Source of the DNA: Fulvia fulva
Taxonomy: Eukaryota; Ascomycota; Dothideomycetes; Mycosphaerellales; Mycosphaerellaceae
Direction: 5' to 3'
DNA: 64,000 bases
Assembly (NCBI RefSeq): GCF_020509005.1
Contig: NC_063017.1
Span: 868,001-932,000 of the forward strand
Shown here piece by piece: positions 1-10,704 of the stretch (its first letter is position 1; each line of letters starts with the position of its first letter). The notes below the pieces were generated by a model that did no database searches, was not told the origin of the DNA, and saw only the letters and a list, made by a program, of their open reading frames with translations. The translations under genes and the position numbers were made by a program.

Positions 1-3000
1 TAGTCTAAAGCGCTTAATAGATACTATTATAAATATAGTAGTACGTAATATTAGGCTAATAGGTGTCCCGCGATACTACTTCTTATCTTATAAGGGTATG
101 TCTTTTTAGCGACGAATAACTAGTAGTACCTAGGAAAGAAGACCGATCTAAATCCCCCTAAGTTTAACTTCTAACGGGACTATAGCAAACCTAAGCTCCT
201 TTATATACTTCCGTAGCTTAAGGAACACTATAGCCCGTTTCTATTTAATAAGGACATAAAAATCCCTACGCTTTAGAAACAATAGATAGGTCGAGATTAT
301 ACTAGTGTCTTAAGCGTAAAGCTTCCTAACTACTCTAAACCTCTACCTAATAACCGATACCTTATAGAATACGGCCCTTAAGATACTATATCTAGTTAGT
401 AACTAACGGCCGCTAGTAGTTACTAGATTTAGTTTAAGGGAAAAGAACCGGCTCTATAGGGGAGTAGAATTATAAACTACGACGAGGTTAAGGTTAAGGC
501 CTACCTAATCTAGAGTAATAAATCTCGAGGCAAAGCTCTAGTAGGAATTATAAAGAACCTGAATCCTTGAACTAGGTCTAGCGCGTAGGTATTAAGAGTA
601 CGAGCCGAGGCCGCTAAAGCTATATAACGAGAAATCGAAGAGGAGATCCGGTAGGAAGAGCTCGATTAGTAGGAGGTAGAGATAACTAGAGACGCCGGTT
701 CTAGGGCTAGTAGAAGCTAGTTAATAGTAGCGTTAGGGGAGACTCTTAGAGGAAGGACGCCTAAGCCTCGAACTAAGTCAAGGTCTACGCCCTCGGAACA
801 GCCGGTAGGGCCTATTAATACCCTATTCGTATAGCGTAAACGGCTATAGAACACGAAGACGATGAGGATTAATAACTACGTCCGATAGTATAGTACTAGA
901 GATAGGCCCGTTACTAAGGAGGAGGGAGTAACCTATTAGATTAATTAAATCCTTAAGACTATGTTTCTAAACGTTAATACCCGGGACTAGCTTCGGTATA
1001 GTCGCTAGTTTAAGACTACCTTGTTTAGGAGAGTAGCAAATACCCCTAATCTAAAGTCTAAGCTTACTACTATCCGTAAGTTAGCTAGCTAAGAAGGGAC
1101 TAAAGTCCGTACGAGTTATGTCGCTACCTATAAAGACGAGGAAGAAGAGGCTATCGAAGAAGTCTTTCGGGATAATTATAAAGCTCGCTTTATAGGTGTG
1201 TTCTTAACGATATTATATAGTAAGGATGCTGTCCCTACCGCCGAGTTATACGAAAACATTAAAAAGATCGGTCTCTCTAGTATACTAGATAATCTTATAA
1301 TAGTACCTAGCCCTTAGGTAGTTACCTAGCTTAGGACTAGTAAAGGTCAGACTCGACCCTTACTTAATAAGGGATCTAAAGTCAATATTATTAGCCCGAG
1401 GATAGTATATAAGTTTAGCTTATCTATCGTACCTAGCGCCTACCTATCCTTTTAAGAAGCGGGTAGAAGAGCGAAGTTTAAGGTAGTAATTTCAAAGCTT
1501 AATACTTAGGTATTTAGTATATACTACTAGATCGATATATTCATCTCCGCTAATCTAGATTCGCCTACGATCCTTAGCCGCCCTTAGTATAGGAAGGTAC
1601 GACTAATAGGCCGTAACTATAACGATAGATTATAGGAGGGAACAATTGCTAGTAGGAAAGGTAAAAGTATAATATCTACGGCTATTGAAGGTACTAACAA
1701 GTATAAGACTCTTTAAGAACTTCTATAGTCCTCGAAAAAAGCGAACGCGGGTTAATTCACGGTAGTTAACCCGCTATAAGTATTAGAAGTCCGGTTTTGA
1801 AGCAAGTCCGCTTTTCGGGTTTAGTCGGGGAAACCTTAGTAAATATATTAGAGGCGAAGTGTTCTAATATAACATTAATAAGAAGGTATAACGAAGCTAA
1901 ACCTAAAGCCTATAGACACGACTGTCTTCGACTACTTTAAGAACTACCGCGGCCCCGTATTATAATAAAGAGAAAATGTCCTCGACCTTAGCCCGTATTC
2001 GAAGAAATTACTAGAACTACTCGGGAACCGCTAATACTTAAGCGCTAAGGTGACTACTAACGCTCTATAAGAGTAGGTTATTATAAATATATACTCCGTA
2101 TAGGGCGACTAGTATACGGAGATCCTAAAATAGGGCCAGATTAATAGGGAGGCTTAGAAACCAGACGTAGGGTTATATAGACCCGGTATTAGGATGCCGT
2201 ATATATTTACTATATATAAGCGAAAACCTAATAAGAAAAGACCTATTAATACGAGCGTTCACTAGAGGCCTTAGTCGAAAGTAGATAGTAATATAGATTA
2301 GAAGCGGAAGGCCCTTTATAAGGAATCTCTAATACTAGTAGGGTAAGGCCCGTTCGATAGGAGGTATCTTATTAAAAAGTTCTCTAGTATCGAGCGCGGC
2401 TCGAGGATTATACCTAAAAGGCTCGCTAGTATTAATGTTAGTATCGCTCTCTCGGCTAAGGAAAGACAGATATTTAATAAAATACTCTTTAACAGAGAAG
2501 GTGTCCTAGCGTAGGATTTGAGCTATATACGGTAGACTAGATATAATATTATGCCCCCTTAGAAGATTATAACGATTACGTATAAACCGTAGTAGGCGCG
2601 GAACATTCGGTTATACCTAAGCTTACGAGCGATTATAGAATAGATAATCTACGCTCGAATTAAGAATAGAACTTTTAAGTATAGTCAAGGTACTTATACA
2701 AATGCTTAGTTCTTAGTAGTAAAGAAGGTCGAGCTAAATAGCGAAGCTATACTATACAGGTTGATCAACTCTACTATACTCTTAAACGAGGTAATAATAA
2801 GGGATACGAACATTCCCCTAGATACGGACGGGTTCTCGGAAGACTTTACTAGGTAAAGAGTAGCCTCTTTAGTAGACTTGTTTTCGGGGTACGACTAGAT
2901 TACGCGTAACGAAAGTAGCCGAGATTCAAAGGCCTTTATAACGCCTCTTAGGCTTATACGGTATATAACGTTACTATAGGGTACGACGAACTTAGTTACT

Positions 3001-5620
3001 TAGTTCGTACGGGTAGTAACTAAGGTATTAATAGACTATATTTCTTACTAAGCAAAACTATTTCTTAATAATATCGGCGTAAAAGGTCCTACTAAGCACT
3101 ATAGTAACGATTAGGTAGAGCCTAGCCTTCGACGATAGGTCGTAGAACATATTATATTACTTAATCTTGTTCTTACGGACCTAGAGAGGGCCGGAGCGGT
3201 AGTTATAGGGGAGAAGTCGTAGTGGCTTTATAAGACCCTAAAGATCGTAGGCTATATTACTAGCCCGAGCGGCCGCTATCTAGATCCTAAGGTAGTAGCT
3301 AAGATCTTGAACTAGCTAACTCTAAAGTATATAAAGGACGTTCGAGTTTATATTAGGATCTATATTTACTTACGGATTTAGGTCCCCTAGTTCGTAATTG
3401 TCGCTCGGCTAATATATAAGCTTTTAAGGAAGGACGTCGAGTTTGTCTAGACTAAGAATAAGTAGTTCTCGAAAGAGAACCTAGTAAGATTCTTAGTAAT
3501 AGTACTAGCGTTAGTAACTATCTCCTACGCCCTAGGAGCTATTAGGATCTTCGTTTCTATTAATACGAGTAGTATTAGGTAGGGTTATATAATATCGTAG
3601 GAATTAGTAGATAATACTCGACGAAGACACCTAGTAAGGTATAAGAGCGGTACCTAGAACGTAAACGAGGCTAAGTATAATATAGGAAAGCGGGAGTACC
3701 TCGGAGTACTAAAGGGCCTTAAGAAGGTATAGCGCTACCTCGTAGGAGTAGACTTTATCCTCGAAGTTAATACTAAAACGCTAGTATAGTAGTCAAATCG
3801 GCTAGTATCCGATATTCTAAACTCTATAATAGTAAGGTAGGTTACTTAGATCCGGCTATTCACCTTTGAAGTAAGGTATGTCGATAGGAAGAAGCACTCC
3901 GGACCGGATGTACTGTCTCGTAAACTACCTATAGCTAAGGAGCTTACGGAACCTAACAATAATATTAATAAGATAATTGACGATAAATTCTTCCGTTATA
4001 CCGAGCTAGTTAACACTTTCCCCGTTATTCTAGAGCGTAAACGACTCCTCGAACCCTAGTATAGTAGCAATTCCGAGCTTATAGCTTATATTCTAGAATA
4101 TCGAACACGACCGGAAGGGGTTACCCGGGCTAAGTATTAAAACCTCGTTAAGAAGAGTCCTCGGTACTATTTAAGAGACAAGCTCTTGTTTTATTAGCGG
4201 CGAAGGGGTATACCGATATAGCTAGTAGTAGACGATAATAATACTTAGAAAGAGATCGTAATATACTATTATAAAAAGTATAGTTACCGGAGTACCTAGC
4301 TAGTATTTAATCTTATTACTAGCCGGTATTACTAGGAGGGCTACTTCTCCGACGTATCGAATTAGGTAAGGACTTGTGCTCCTTATAACTTTCGCGAAGG
4401 TAACTAGAGAGTAGGAGAAATATACTTATCGACTTAGTAGGTTATAGGAGAGAGGTAGTACTACGATCCCGTCTACGTATATAGAAACGGGTACTTACTT
4501 ATCGCCCGAGGAGCTCTAAGTAAGTAGATTAAGGCGAAGGTCGTATAGAAGCCTCTAAATTTACGGGCGATTACTAAGTTCTTATACGAGATATTATTTA
4601 GCCGGTATAGATACTGCTATAGGATTATACTTAATAACGCTAGTATTAACGAAGGGGAGGTAGAGAGGATACTTATTAGTATAGGTATTAAGTATATCCG
4701 GATCTTACCCTACTATCCGTAGTTAAATATAACTATAGAAGTAGGATATCGACCTGTTCTAGCTACTTTAGCTAAGCTTACTAAGAACACCTATAAGTCC
4801 TAGGAACGATAGATTACTACGGTACTTTAGGCTAATAGAACTACGGTATATAGAATTACGGGTATAACTCCGGCGGAGGTCCTATATAGCTATCGTACTA
4901 TTCTCCCGATCGAGGTAGAATACCCGATATAGGCAAACTATAAATAGGGATCTATTAGATTAATAGAGGAGCTATTAGCTATTCGGACGCGTTAATTATA
5001 GGTACGGGATATAAGTCTTTAGGAGTTATAGTTACGAAGAGTAAGGCTTCGTACCCTAAGTAAGGAATACTTCGATACTAAACGTAGTATTAACTTCTAG
5101 GGGTTCTAGGTCGGGGATCTTATAGTCAAGTTCGACAAGCCGTATAAGGATGACCTAGCTAGAAAGATTAGTTACCGCTAGCTTAGGCCGTATTATATAG
5201 CTAAGGTGTACTCGGGGTTTAGTATATACGTCCTCGAAGAGCTTAATAGTATAAGGTTAAAGGGTATATAAGCCCGAGAGAACCTAAAGCTAATCCTATA
5301 ATTAAGACCGGATCCGGAGCTAGACCTTTCTAAAGCTAAAGACATTATAGCGCTAGAGGATAGGGTTGATATCGCGAATGTCGAAAAAGGCGATCTTCCG
5401 AACGAGAATAGACCTACTACGTCCGAATCTAACGACGAAGAGGATAATAATATACTTCTAATAGGCATTAATAGAGCTACTATACTTCCGGAACAAGAAT
5501 CTAAGCCGACGAGACTATAGGTACGGCCTTATAACCTTACTACGGAGGAGATAGCCAAATTTACTAGGATTGAGGTCAAAGGAGGGGAGGACTTTATTAT
5601 TTCTTTTTCTTAGGCGTAAG
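1..5620 (+). mobile_element. Gypsy-1: RIPped Ty3/Gypsy retrotransposon, 5' end outside window
   Basis: Heavily RIPped LTR-retrotransposon coding region read on the plus strand; almost every CAG/CAA/TGG codon is now a stop. An aspartic-protease-like LLxxGSxVNIIS stretch lies near 1360-1395. The reverse transcriptase has SGYDxI near 2885 and FLNNIGVKGP at 3061-3090, where the catalytic FLDD has become FLNN. RNase H follows at about 3540-3930 (DVLSRKLP-like end near 3905) and integrase at about 4200-5250 (INEGxVERILxxxGIKYIRILPYYPQ, then TGITPAEVLYSYRTILPIEVEYP). The domain order PR-RT-RH-IN is Ty3/Gypsy. The region before 1300 is probably gag but I cannot place motifs. No LTR can be delimited. 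The element is non-functional. Confidence 0.85.
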
Positions 5621-6123
5621 GAGTTTACTTAGTAGTTTTGGTTTCTAACCTTGATTTGACTAGCTTCTAGTTCTAGTACATAGTTTCTAGCGTGCTTAAC
5701 CGATTTCTAGGCTATATCCTTAATCTAAGAGTAGGCTTACTACGAAGACTAGACCTTGACTTAGCCTCCTTAGCCCCTTATAGAACAAACTTGCGATCTC
5801 CTTAGTATCTCTAGACTAACTACTTGACTAGACGCCGGATCCGCCTTCCTTACGTATAACTTATAGATATAGTTTCTTAGTTAATATTAGGGGTAGCGGA
5901 GGTGAAACTAGGGACAGTTTCGTAATAGGGGAGGATATATTCACGAGCTAAGGGCCCCCTTTAGACCCTGAAATTTGCGCGTCGAATCTCGTTAACCTTT
6001 AGCGGTTAATTACGTAGCGGGGGTGTATAGGGGTACTACTAAGATATATATAGTTAGGAGGCGACCTTAGTAGGAAGGTAGGATTTACGAAGAATCTCTC
6101 TATAAAGCAAAAATACGGGAATC
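5621..6123. other. Unassigned RIPped sequence
   Basis: AT-rich sequence with the CA/TG depletion of RIP. It follows the Gypsy-1 integrase and could hold that element's 3' UTR and LTR; a purine run at 5928-5935 could be a polypurine tract. I see no open frame or recognisable domain. The last five bases (6119-6123, gaatc) are the TSD of the following solo LTR. Confidence 0.5.
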
Positions 6124-6357
6124 TATCAAATAGGCTCGAGTTACGTAGTAGTAGAAGACGGCGGATTATACGAAAGACGAAGAAGGACCTAATAGGATAG
6201 CGTATATCTATATATAGCATCACTAGTATTAGTAGTAGTAGATACTAGGTATCTAGATGTTTACTAGCCTAAGAGCTAGTAAGCCCTAGTTACGTAATCT
6301 AGTTATATAATATACCTATACCTATGTACTTGACCTACGGCCTATATATTCTTAATA
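6124..6357 (-). repeat. Solo LTR of the Copia-2 family
   Basis: This 234-bp segment is the reverse complement of the Copia-2 LTR (42405-42638, 53335-53568), with only RIP-type and a few other changes. It is flanked by the 5-bp direct repeat gaatc at 6119-6123 and 6358-6362, so it is a complete insertion reduced to one LTR by LTR-LTR recombination, oriented on the minus strand. It interrupts surrounding RIPped sequence that includes the LINE fragment downstream. Confidence 0.85.
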
Positions 6358-6362
6358 GAATC

Positions 6363-7065
6363 TAAGAATTTCAGATTTATTATCTTTTAGGATTACTATA
6401 AATATTTTACGGCCCGCGGACCGGTAAGTATATATACCTACGCGTAAGCTATCCTAAGGTTACTAGGCGCGCCCTTACTTACTAGGGTAGTTAGTCGTCT
6501 ATACTAGGGGCGAAGTAAGTATAGCGATCTAAATTAAGTCCGAATATATCGGGTTAAGAGCCTACCTATTTAGAAGATATATACTAGACATCGAGAGCTT
6601 AGCTTACTAATATAGCTACCTATTATAAAACCCGGAGTATATACTACTATAATGCCCGTAGTAGGTAAGCGGTAGGGATACGTAGAGACATTAAGTAGAG
6701 AGAAGGGACTATAAGTCCCTTATCGAAGATAAAGGTAATATCCGCCGGATTATATAGTAGATACTATAATAAGGTTTCTTCTAACAATTTAGCCTAGTAT
6801 AGAAGACGGACGAGTAGATAGATAAGAGGCGAAAGCTAGAGGGGTTGTAGATAGGGTAGTTATTAGGGCAGGCCTATAATACTAGCGTATCCTTAATAAG
6901 GAAAGCGTAAGGTATAGGGACGAGAGACAGGACTTATAGGAGAAAGGAGGGGTTTTTATAGATATAGTTTCCCCTTTATATATAGTAAATAAGATAGTAT
7001 AGCTATATAGGCTATAGGGCACTATAATAGCTTAATGAAATATCTATCTATCTATATAGAGAGGT
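6363..7065 (+). mobile_element. LINE-0: 5'-truncated, RIPped Tad1-like LINE 3' end
   Basis: Plus-strand remains of the C-terminus of a LINE ORF2. A degraded GEVSIAI-IKSEYIGLRAYL stretch (about 6508-6570) and the following zinc-knuckle-like region match the conserved C-terminal block of the intact LINE ORF at 18439-21297 (EASIAIQIRSEHIGVRAYL, then CxCG...H...C). The 3' UTR matches the 3' end of LINE-5 (minus strand, 14520-14640), and the element ends in a short (ATCT)n tail at about 7042-7056. The 5' limit is uncertain; coding similarity is only clear from about 6480. Confidence 0.7.
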
Positions 7066-7556
7066 TAAATTCAAAGCTCCGTATACCGTCCGCTACCGAT
7101 TCTATAACGTCTTATAGGAGGCTATTATTATATAGTGTTAATAGGACGACCCTACGATATCCTCCTTCTTCTATAACTATATAACTGCTCTCTTTACGAT
7201 CCGCGATAGTAGTTTTTAGAATATAATTCGTAATAGTTAAGAGAAGGCTATTTCCGCGGCGAAGATCGCGTATATAATATAGAAGAGTTATAAAAGGTAC
7301 TACTACCCGGCTAAGAAGTCGTTCTTTAAGATAGGTATAAACTTTAATAACATCCCGAAGCCCGATAAGAGTATAGATATACCGACTAAGGAGGACGAGA
7401 ACTAGCTAAGATTAGAGAAGGAGTCTTAAGGGGAGTAGGAGGAAAAACCGACTTAGTATAGAGAGGGAGAGAGAGAGAGAATAGGATTAACCCGGGTTAA
7501 TACTACGGGTAAGTAATTTTAGCCGTAACCTTTTATTTCGTACTTTCCTTCTATAT
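7066..7556. other. Unassigned RIPped sequence with GA repeat
   Basis: No domain recognised. It contains a purine-rich (GA)n run around 7464-7482 and, just after it, a 14-bp perfect palindrome centred on cccggg (7486-7499). Base composition is RIP-like. Confidence 0.4.
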
Positions 7557-7777
7557 TGTCGCGATCCGAGCGTATATATAGGCAATATCCTATCATCAAA
7601 ACTTAAGGCTACGTACGCTAAGAATTAGGTAACTAATTAGTCACCTATAGCCTCTTTAAGAGTAACACCTATCTATTCTAGATAGATATATATAATATAT
7701 AACCTACTTTTAAAACACCCTATATAAGCCCTTATAATAACTTCCTACACTTCTAACGTGATATATATTTCTATATA
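7557..7777 (-). repeat. RIPped copy of the 213-bp repeat found at 54287-54499
   Basis: The reverse complement of this segment aligns end to end with 54287-54499. Nearly all differences are CA to TA or TG to TA, a textbook RIP pair: the 54-kb copy is the near-original and this is the mutated one. Similarity stops abruptly at the cgcgaca end in both copies, so that is a real boundary. The other end abuts a Fot1A terminal inverted repeat in both places. Nature unknown; it contains an internal perfect inverted repeat (caggtgact/agtcacctg) in the unmutated copy. Confidence 0.8.
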
Positions 7778-8910
7778 ACGTGCTTTACTACCGAGCGGGC
7801 TATACTACCGAGCGGGCTACTTTTACTAAGAACTATACCACTTCTACTTTAATTACGACGGTATCTTAGTACGATAACATCCTATAGAATCGTTACTAGG
7901 AGGACAAATCCTCTTTAGATTCTTTGCTATCTAGCGAGTCTACTTAATAGGTACGTACGTTATACCTCGACTTACTATATCGCTTATAGCGTCGTAGCCT
8001 TAGTACTAGCCAAACACTATCTAGCGACTTACTACTCACTTCCTACCTCCTAGTATCCTCTAGAGGTATTAATTATAACGCCTTATCGGAGGTTAGAGAC
8101 CCTCTAGACTAAACGTACTTGCGCTTTCGTGCTTTCCGCTATATAAGGGCCTTATTAGACTTACGTAGCTCTCTAATCTTGCTTCGTATAAGAGCTATCT
8201 AATACGCTATCTCTCTACTCCCTCTCTATTGCCCTATTAAACGACCTTCCTCTTTCTACTACGCCTTTCTAAACCCGTAACGACGCTCTAAGACATCATG
8301 ACACCTATTATAAACCCTGTCTCGTCGAAGTTATAGGTGTCCTAGTTAAGAATACTATACTTCTCCTTTATATTACGTATAAGTAAGAACTACTTCTCGA
8401 TAACGTCTAGATCTTCTATTAGGGCTCGCTAACGATCGTATCTACGTGTTATACAAACCTTTGGCTCACGATGCCGCCTAATAAACCTGTCTGTCTAATT
8501 GAGACTAGCGGGCTTAAGACCCTTCTCTTATAGTAATGAATCGGCTATTACTCGTATACTAGCCTTTAATAGCGGGAAACCTCTAAGATCTAGCTCGAGT
8601 ATATACTTAAGTATTACTCTCTCTTCTAGCTCTATAAGCTTCTTTGAATTAGGCTCGTAGTCACCCCGAGGAGGTCGTCTATTTAATCGATACCCTAGTA
8701 TAGTTCGAGACGCGTCGTATACCTTTATACTAAGTCGATTCGTAATTATCGCGTCGCGTTTCGTAGCCTAGACAGCTAAGGTCAGTTTGGCCTCGTTTAA
8801 AGATAATATATGCTATAATAGTAGTTATATAGCTATATCTATAGAAGTAGTATAGTTCTTAGTAAAAGTGGCCCGCTCGGTAGTATAGCCCGCTCGGTAG
8901 TAAAGTACGT
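7778..8910 (-). mobile_element. Fot1A-1: internally deleted Fot1/pogo transposon
   Basis: A 1133-bp DNA transposon with terminal inverted repeats that begin acgtgctttactacc and hold two tandem copies of a 17-bp unit containing accgagcgggcta. It is flanked by TA on both sides (7776-7777, 8911-8912), the Tc1/mariner-type duplication. On the minus strand it encodes the transposase N-terminus (pogo/CENP-B-like DNA-binding segment, YEPNSKKLIELEERVILKYILELDLRGFP), reaches the start of the DDE domain (FDETGFIIGV...) and then jumps to the C-terminal tail. The catalytic core is deleted, so the copy is non-autonomous. RIPped. Confidence 0.85.
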
Positions 8911-9579
8911 TACTATTAGCGTATAAAGGATACCCGGTAAATAAGTCTACGGGATAGACTTATAAAGTAAGGGAAGAAATAAAGCGCGGATAGCGGTATA
9001 TATTCTAGGCTACCTTTAGACGGCTTTAGCCGGGGGCACTATAAAAAGCCTAAACTTTGTTTTTTAGTATAGGAGAAGAGAGCGGTAGTAAAGACGAGGG
9101 GTATCTAATAATAATAATACGGATTACTACTACCGCTACGACAATAAGATAGTTACTACCTATAACTAGTACTTATGTTTTATACGTGCTTTACGCTATC
9201 TTTACCCTCCTCTTAGAATATCGTATTCCGCCGAACGACTACCTACCGGTACCTACCTACCTAGGGTACCTCGTTATACGAGCCCGCTATTATTAGCCCT
9301 ACGACTAACTATACTTATCTACCTACGATTCAGTATTAGTTAGAGAGGGTATTAGTCTATAATAACTACGTATACTCTACGCTCCGTATAAGCCCCTTTA
9401 AGGTAGTATATAATTAGCGTAGAGAACCACCCTAAGGACTCGGAATAGCGACGACGGCGACGGAAAGAGACAGAGAACGAGGAGGAGATAAATAGGGAAT
9501 GCTTTATAGAAAGGCAGAGGAAATAGTAATAGTAGAAGAGGGACAATTCCTAGAAAGAGTACTAAAAGGGGTAATAAGT
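8911..9579. other. RIPped sequence, probably the 5' part of LINE-1
   Basis: No domain seen. It lies between the Fot1A-1 right end and the first recognisable LINE-1 ORF1 sequence and may hold the LINE-1 5' UTR and ORF1 start. A 64-residue open frame here on the minus strand is low-complexity and not credible as a gene. Confidence 0.4.
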
Positions 9580-9829
9580 AAGCTCTTCGGCGGACTGAAA
9601 GTACTTAAACAACAAACAGGAACTACGATTAATAGAGCAATCGAAGCGATAAGAAACACCTTCTAGAAAGACCTAAGGTAGGCCTAAGGCCTAAAGACAT
9701 ATACTATAGTAGTAACGAGCCCCCTACTAGCCCCTAAAGCACGGTAGTCCGTATATCTATTATAGACTAGCAGGAGAAGGAAGAGGTAGGTAAGATAATA
9801 GGAAGGGAGATAGTAGAAAAGCTTAGGAT

Positions 9830-10690
9830 GAAGGAGGTAGTAGGAGCAAAGGTAGACAATAAAGGGGTAAGACTATTTATAGCCTATATATAGGATAAGA
9901 AGACCCTAGAGATGAATAAGGAATAGACACTAAAGATTAGCAAGACAGTAAAGGTCTCCTATTAGCAATATATAGTCATTATATATAGAGTCCTAAGATC
10001 CTTCAATATATAAGAAGATATACTAAGCCTTTAGAGACAGAACTAAGTAATAGTCCTAGGACTATAGATCACAAAAGTAGTATAGGTCAGGAAGAAGATT
10101 GAAGAGACTAAGAAGGCCTTATCTCTTGTCTTATAGGTAGGAACTGTAGCCTAGGCAAACAAGGTTCTAGACTAAGGACTATTCTAGGACTACGAGAGAC
10201 TTGAAGTAGAGATATATTAGAGTAACTATAGAGTCCTCTAATGTTTTAAGTGTCAACAGTATAGCTATATTGCCCAAAAGTGTAACAGACCTACACTAGT
10301 CTGCTCCTACTGTACTAGTGATTACGTAACCTAGGAGTGCTAGAAGAAGAAGGAAGACACGAGATGTGCAGCTTGCGGAAGGAAACATCCAGCATAGTCA
10401 AACCAATGTCTAGCTAGACTTGCAGCCTAGTGGAAGGCGAGGGAAGCAAGAGTAACAACTCCTGCAAGATTCTTAGTAGGGGAAAAAGACCAGCTAGCAA
10501 GGACCTTTCACCTAAATAAGAGACCAAGGCCGTAAGATGAGCTAATACCTGCAATAGGGAGGCCAGCACACCTGTTCAGAGCAGGACAAAGCAATGGATA
10601 GATGAAGATACACTAGATGATAGGGAGCTAGTAGGAGGAGTCGGAACAAATAGAGCAACAAAGCTAGGAGAACCAGCCCTACAACCAATC
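9830..10690 (+). pseudogene. LINE-1 ORF1 (gag-like, CCHC zinc knuckles), RIPped
   Basis: RIPped ORF1 with a recognisable nucleic-acid-binding C-terminus at about 10225-10440. The reading CFKCQQYSYIAQKC begins a CCHC knuckle (the His is RIPped to Tyr), followed by CSYCTSDYVTQEC and CAACGRKHPAQSNQC. Three knuckles in a row are typical of ORF1 proteins of fungal Tad1/I-type LINEs, which coat the element RNA. Several in-frame TAG codons stand where CAG would be. The upstream part (about 9860-10200) reads as a charged, helical segment with stops. The start is not assignable. Confidence 0.7.
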
Positions 10691-10704
10691 ATATGACCAG
10701 CCAT

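Noticed and set aside
5193..5468. 91-residue minus-strand frame
   Set aside because: Antisense to RIPped Gypsy-1 integrase; Ser/Leu-rich low-complexity translation.
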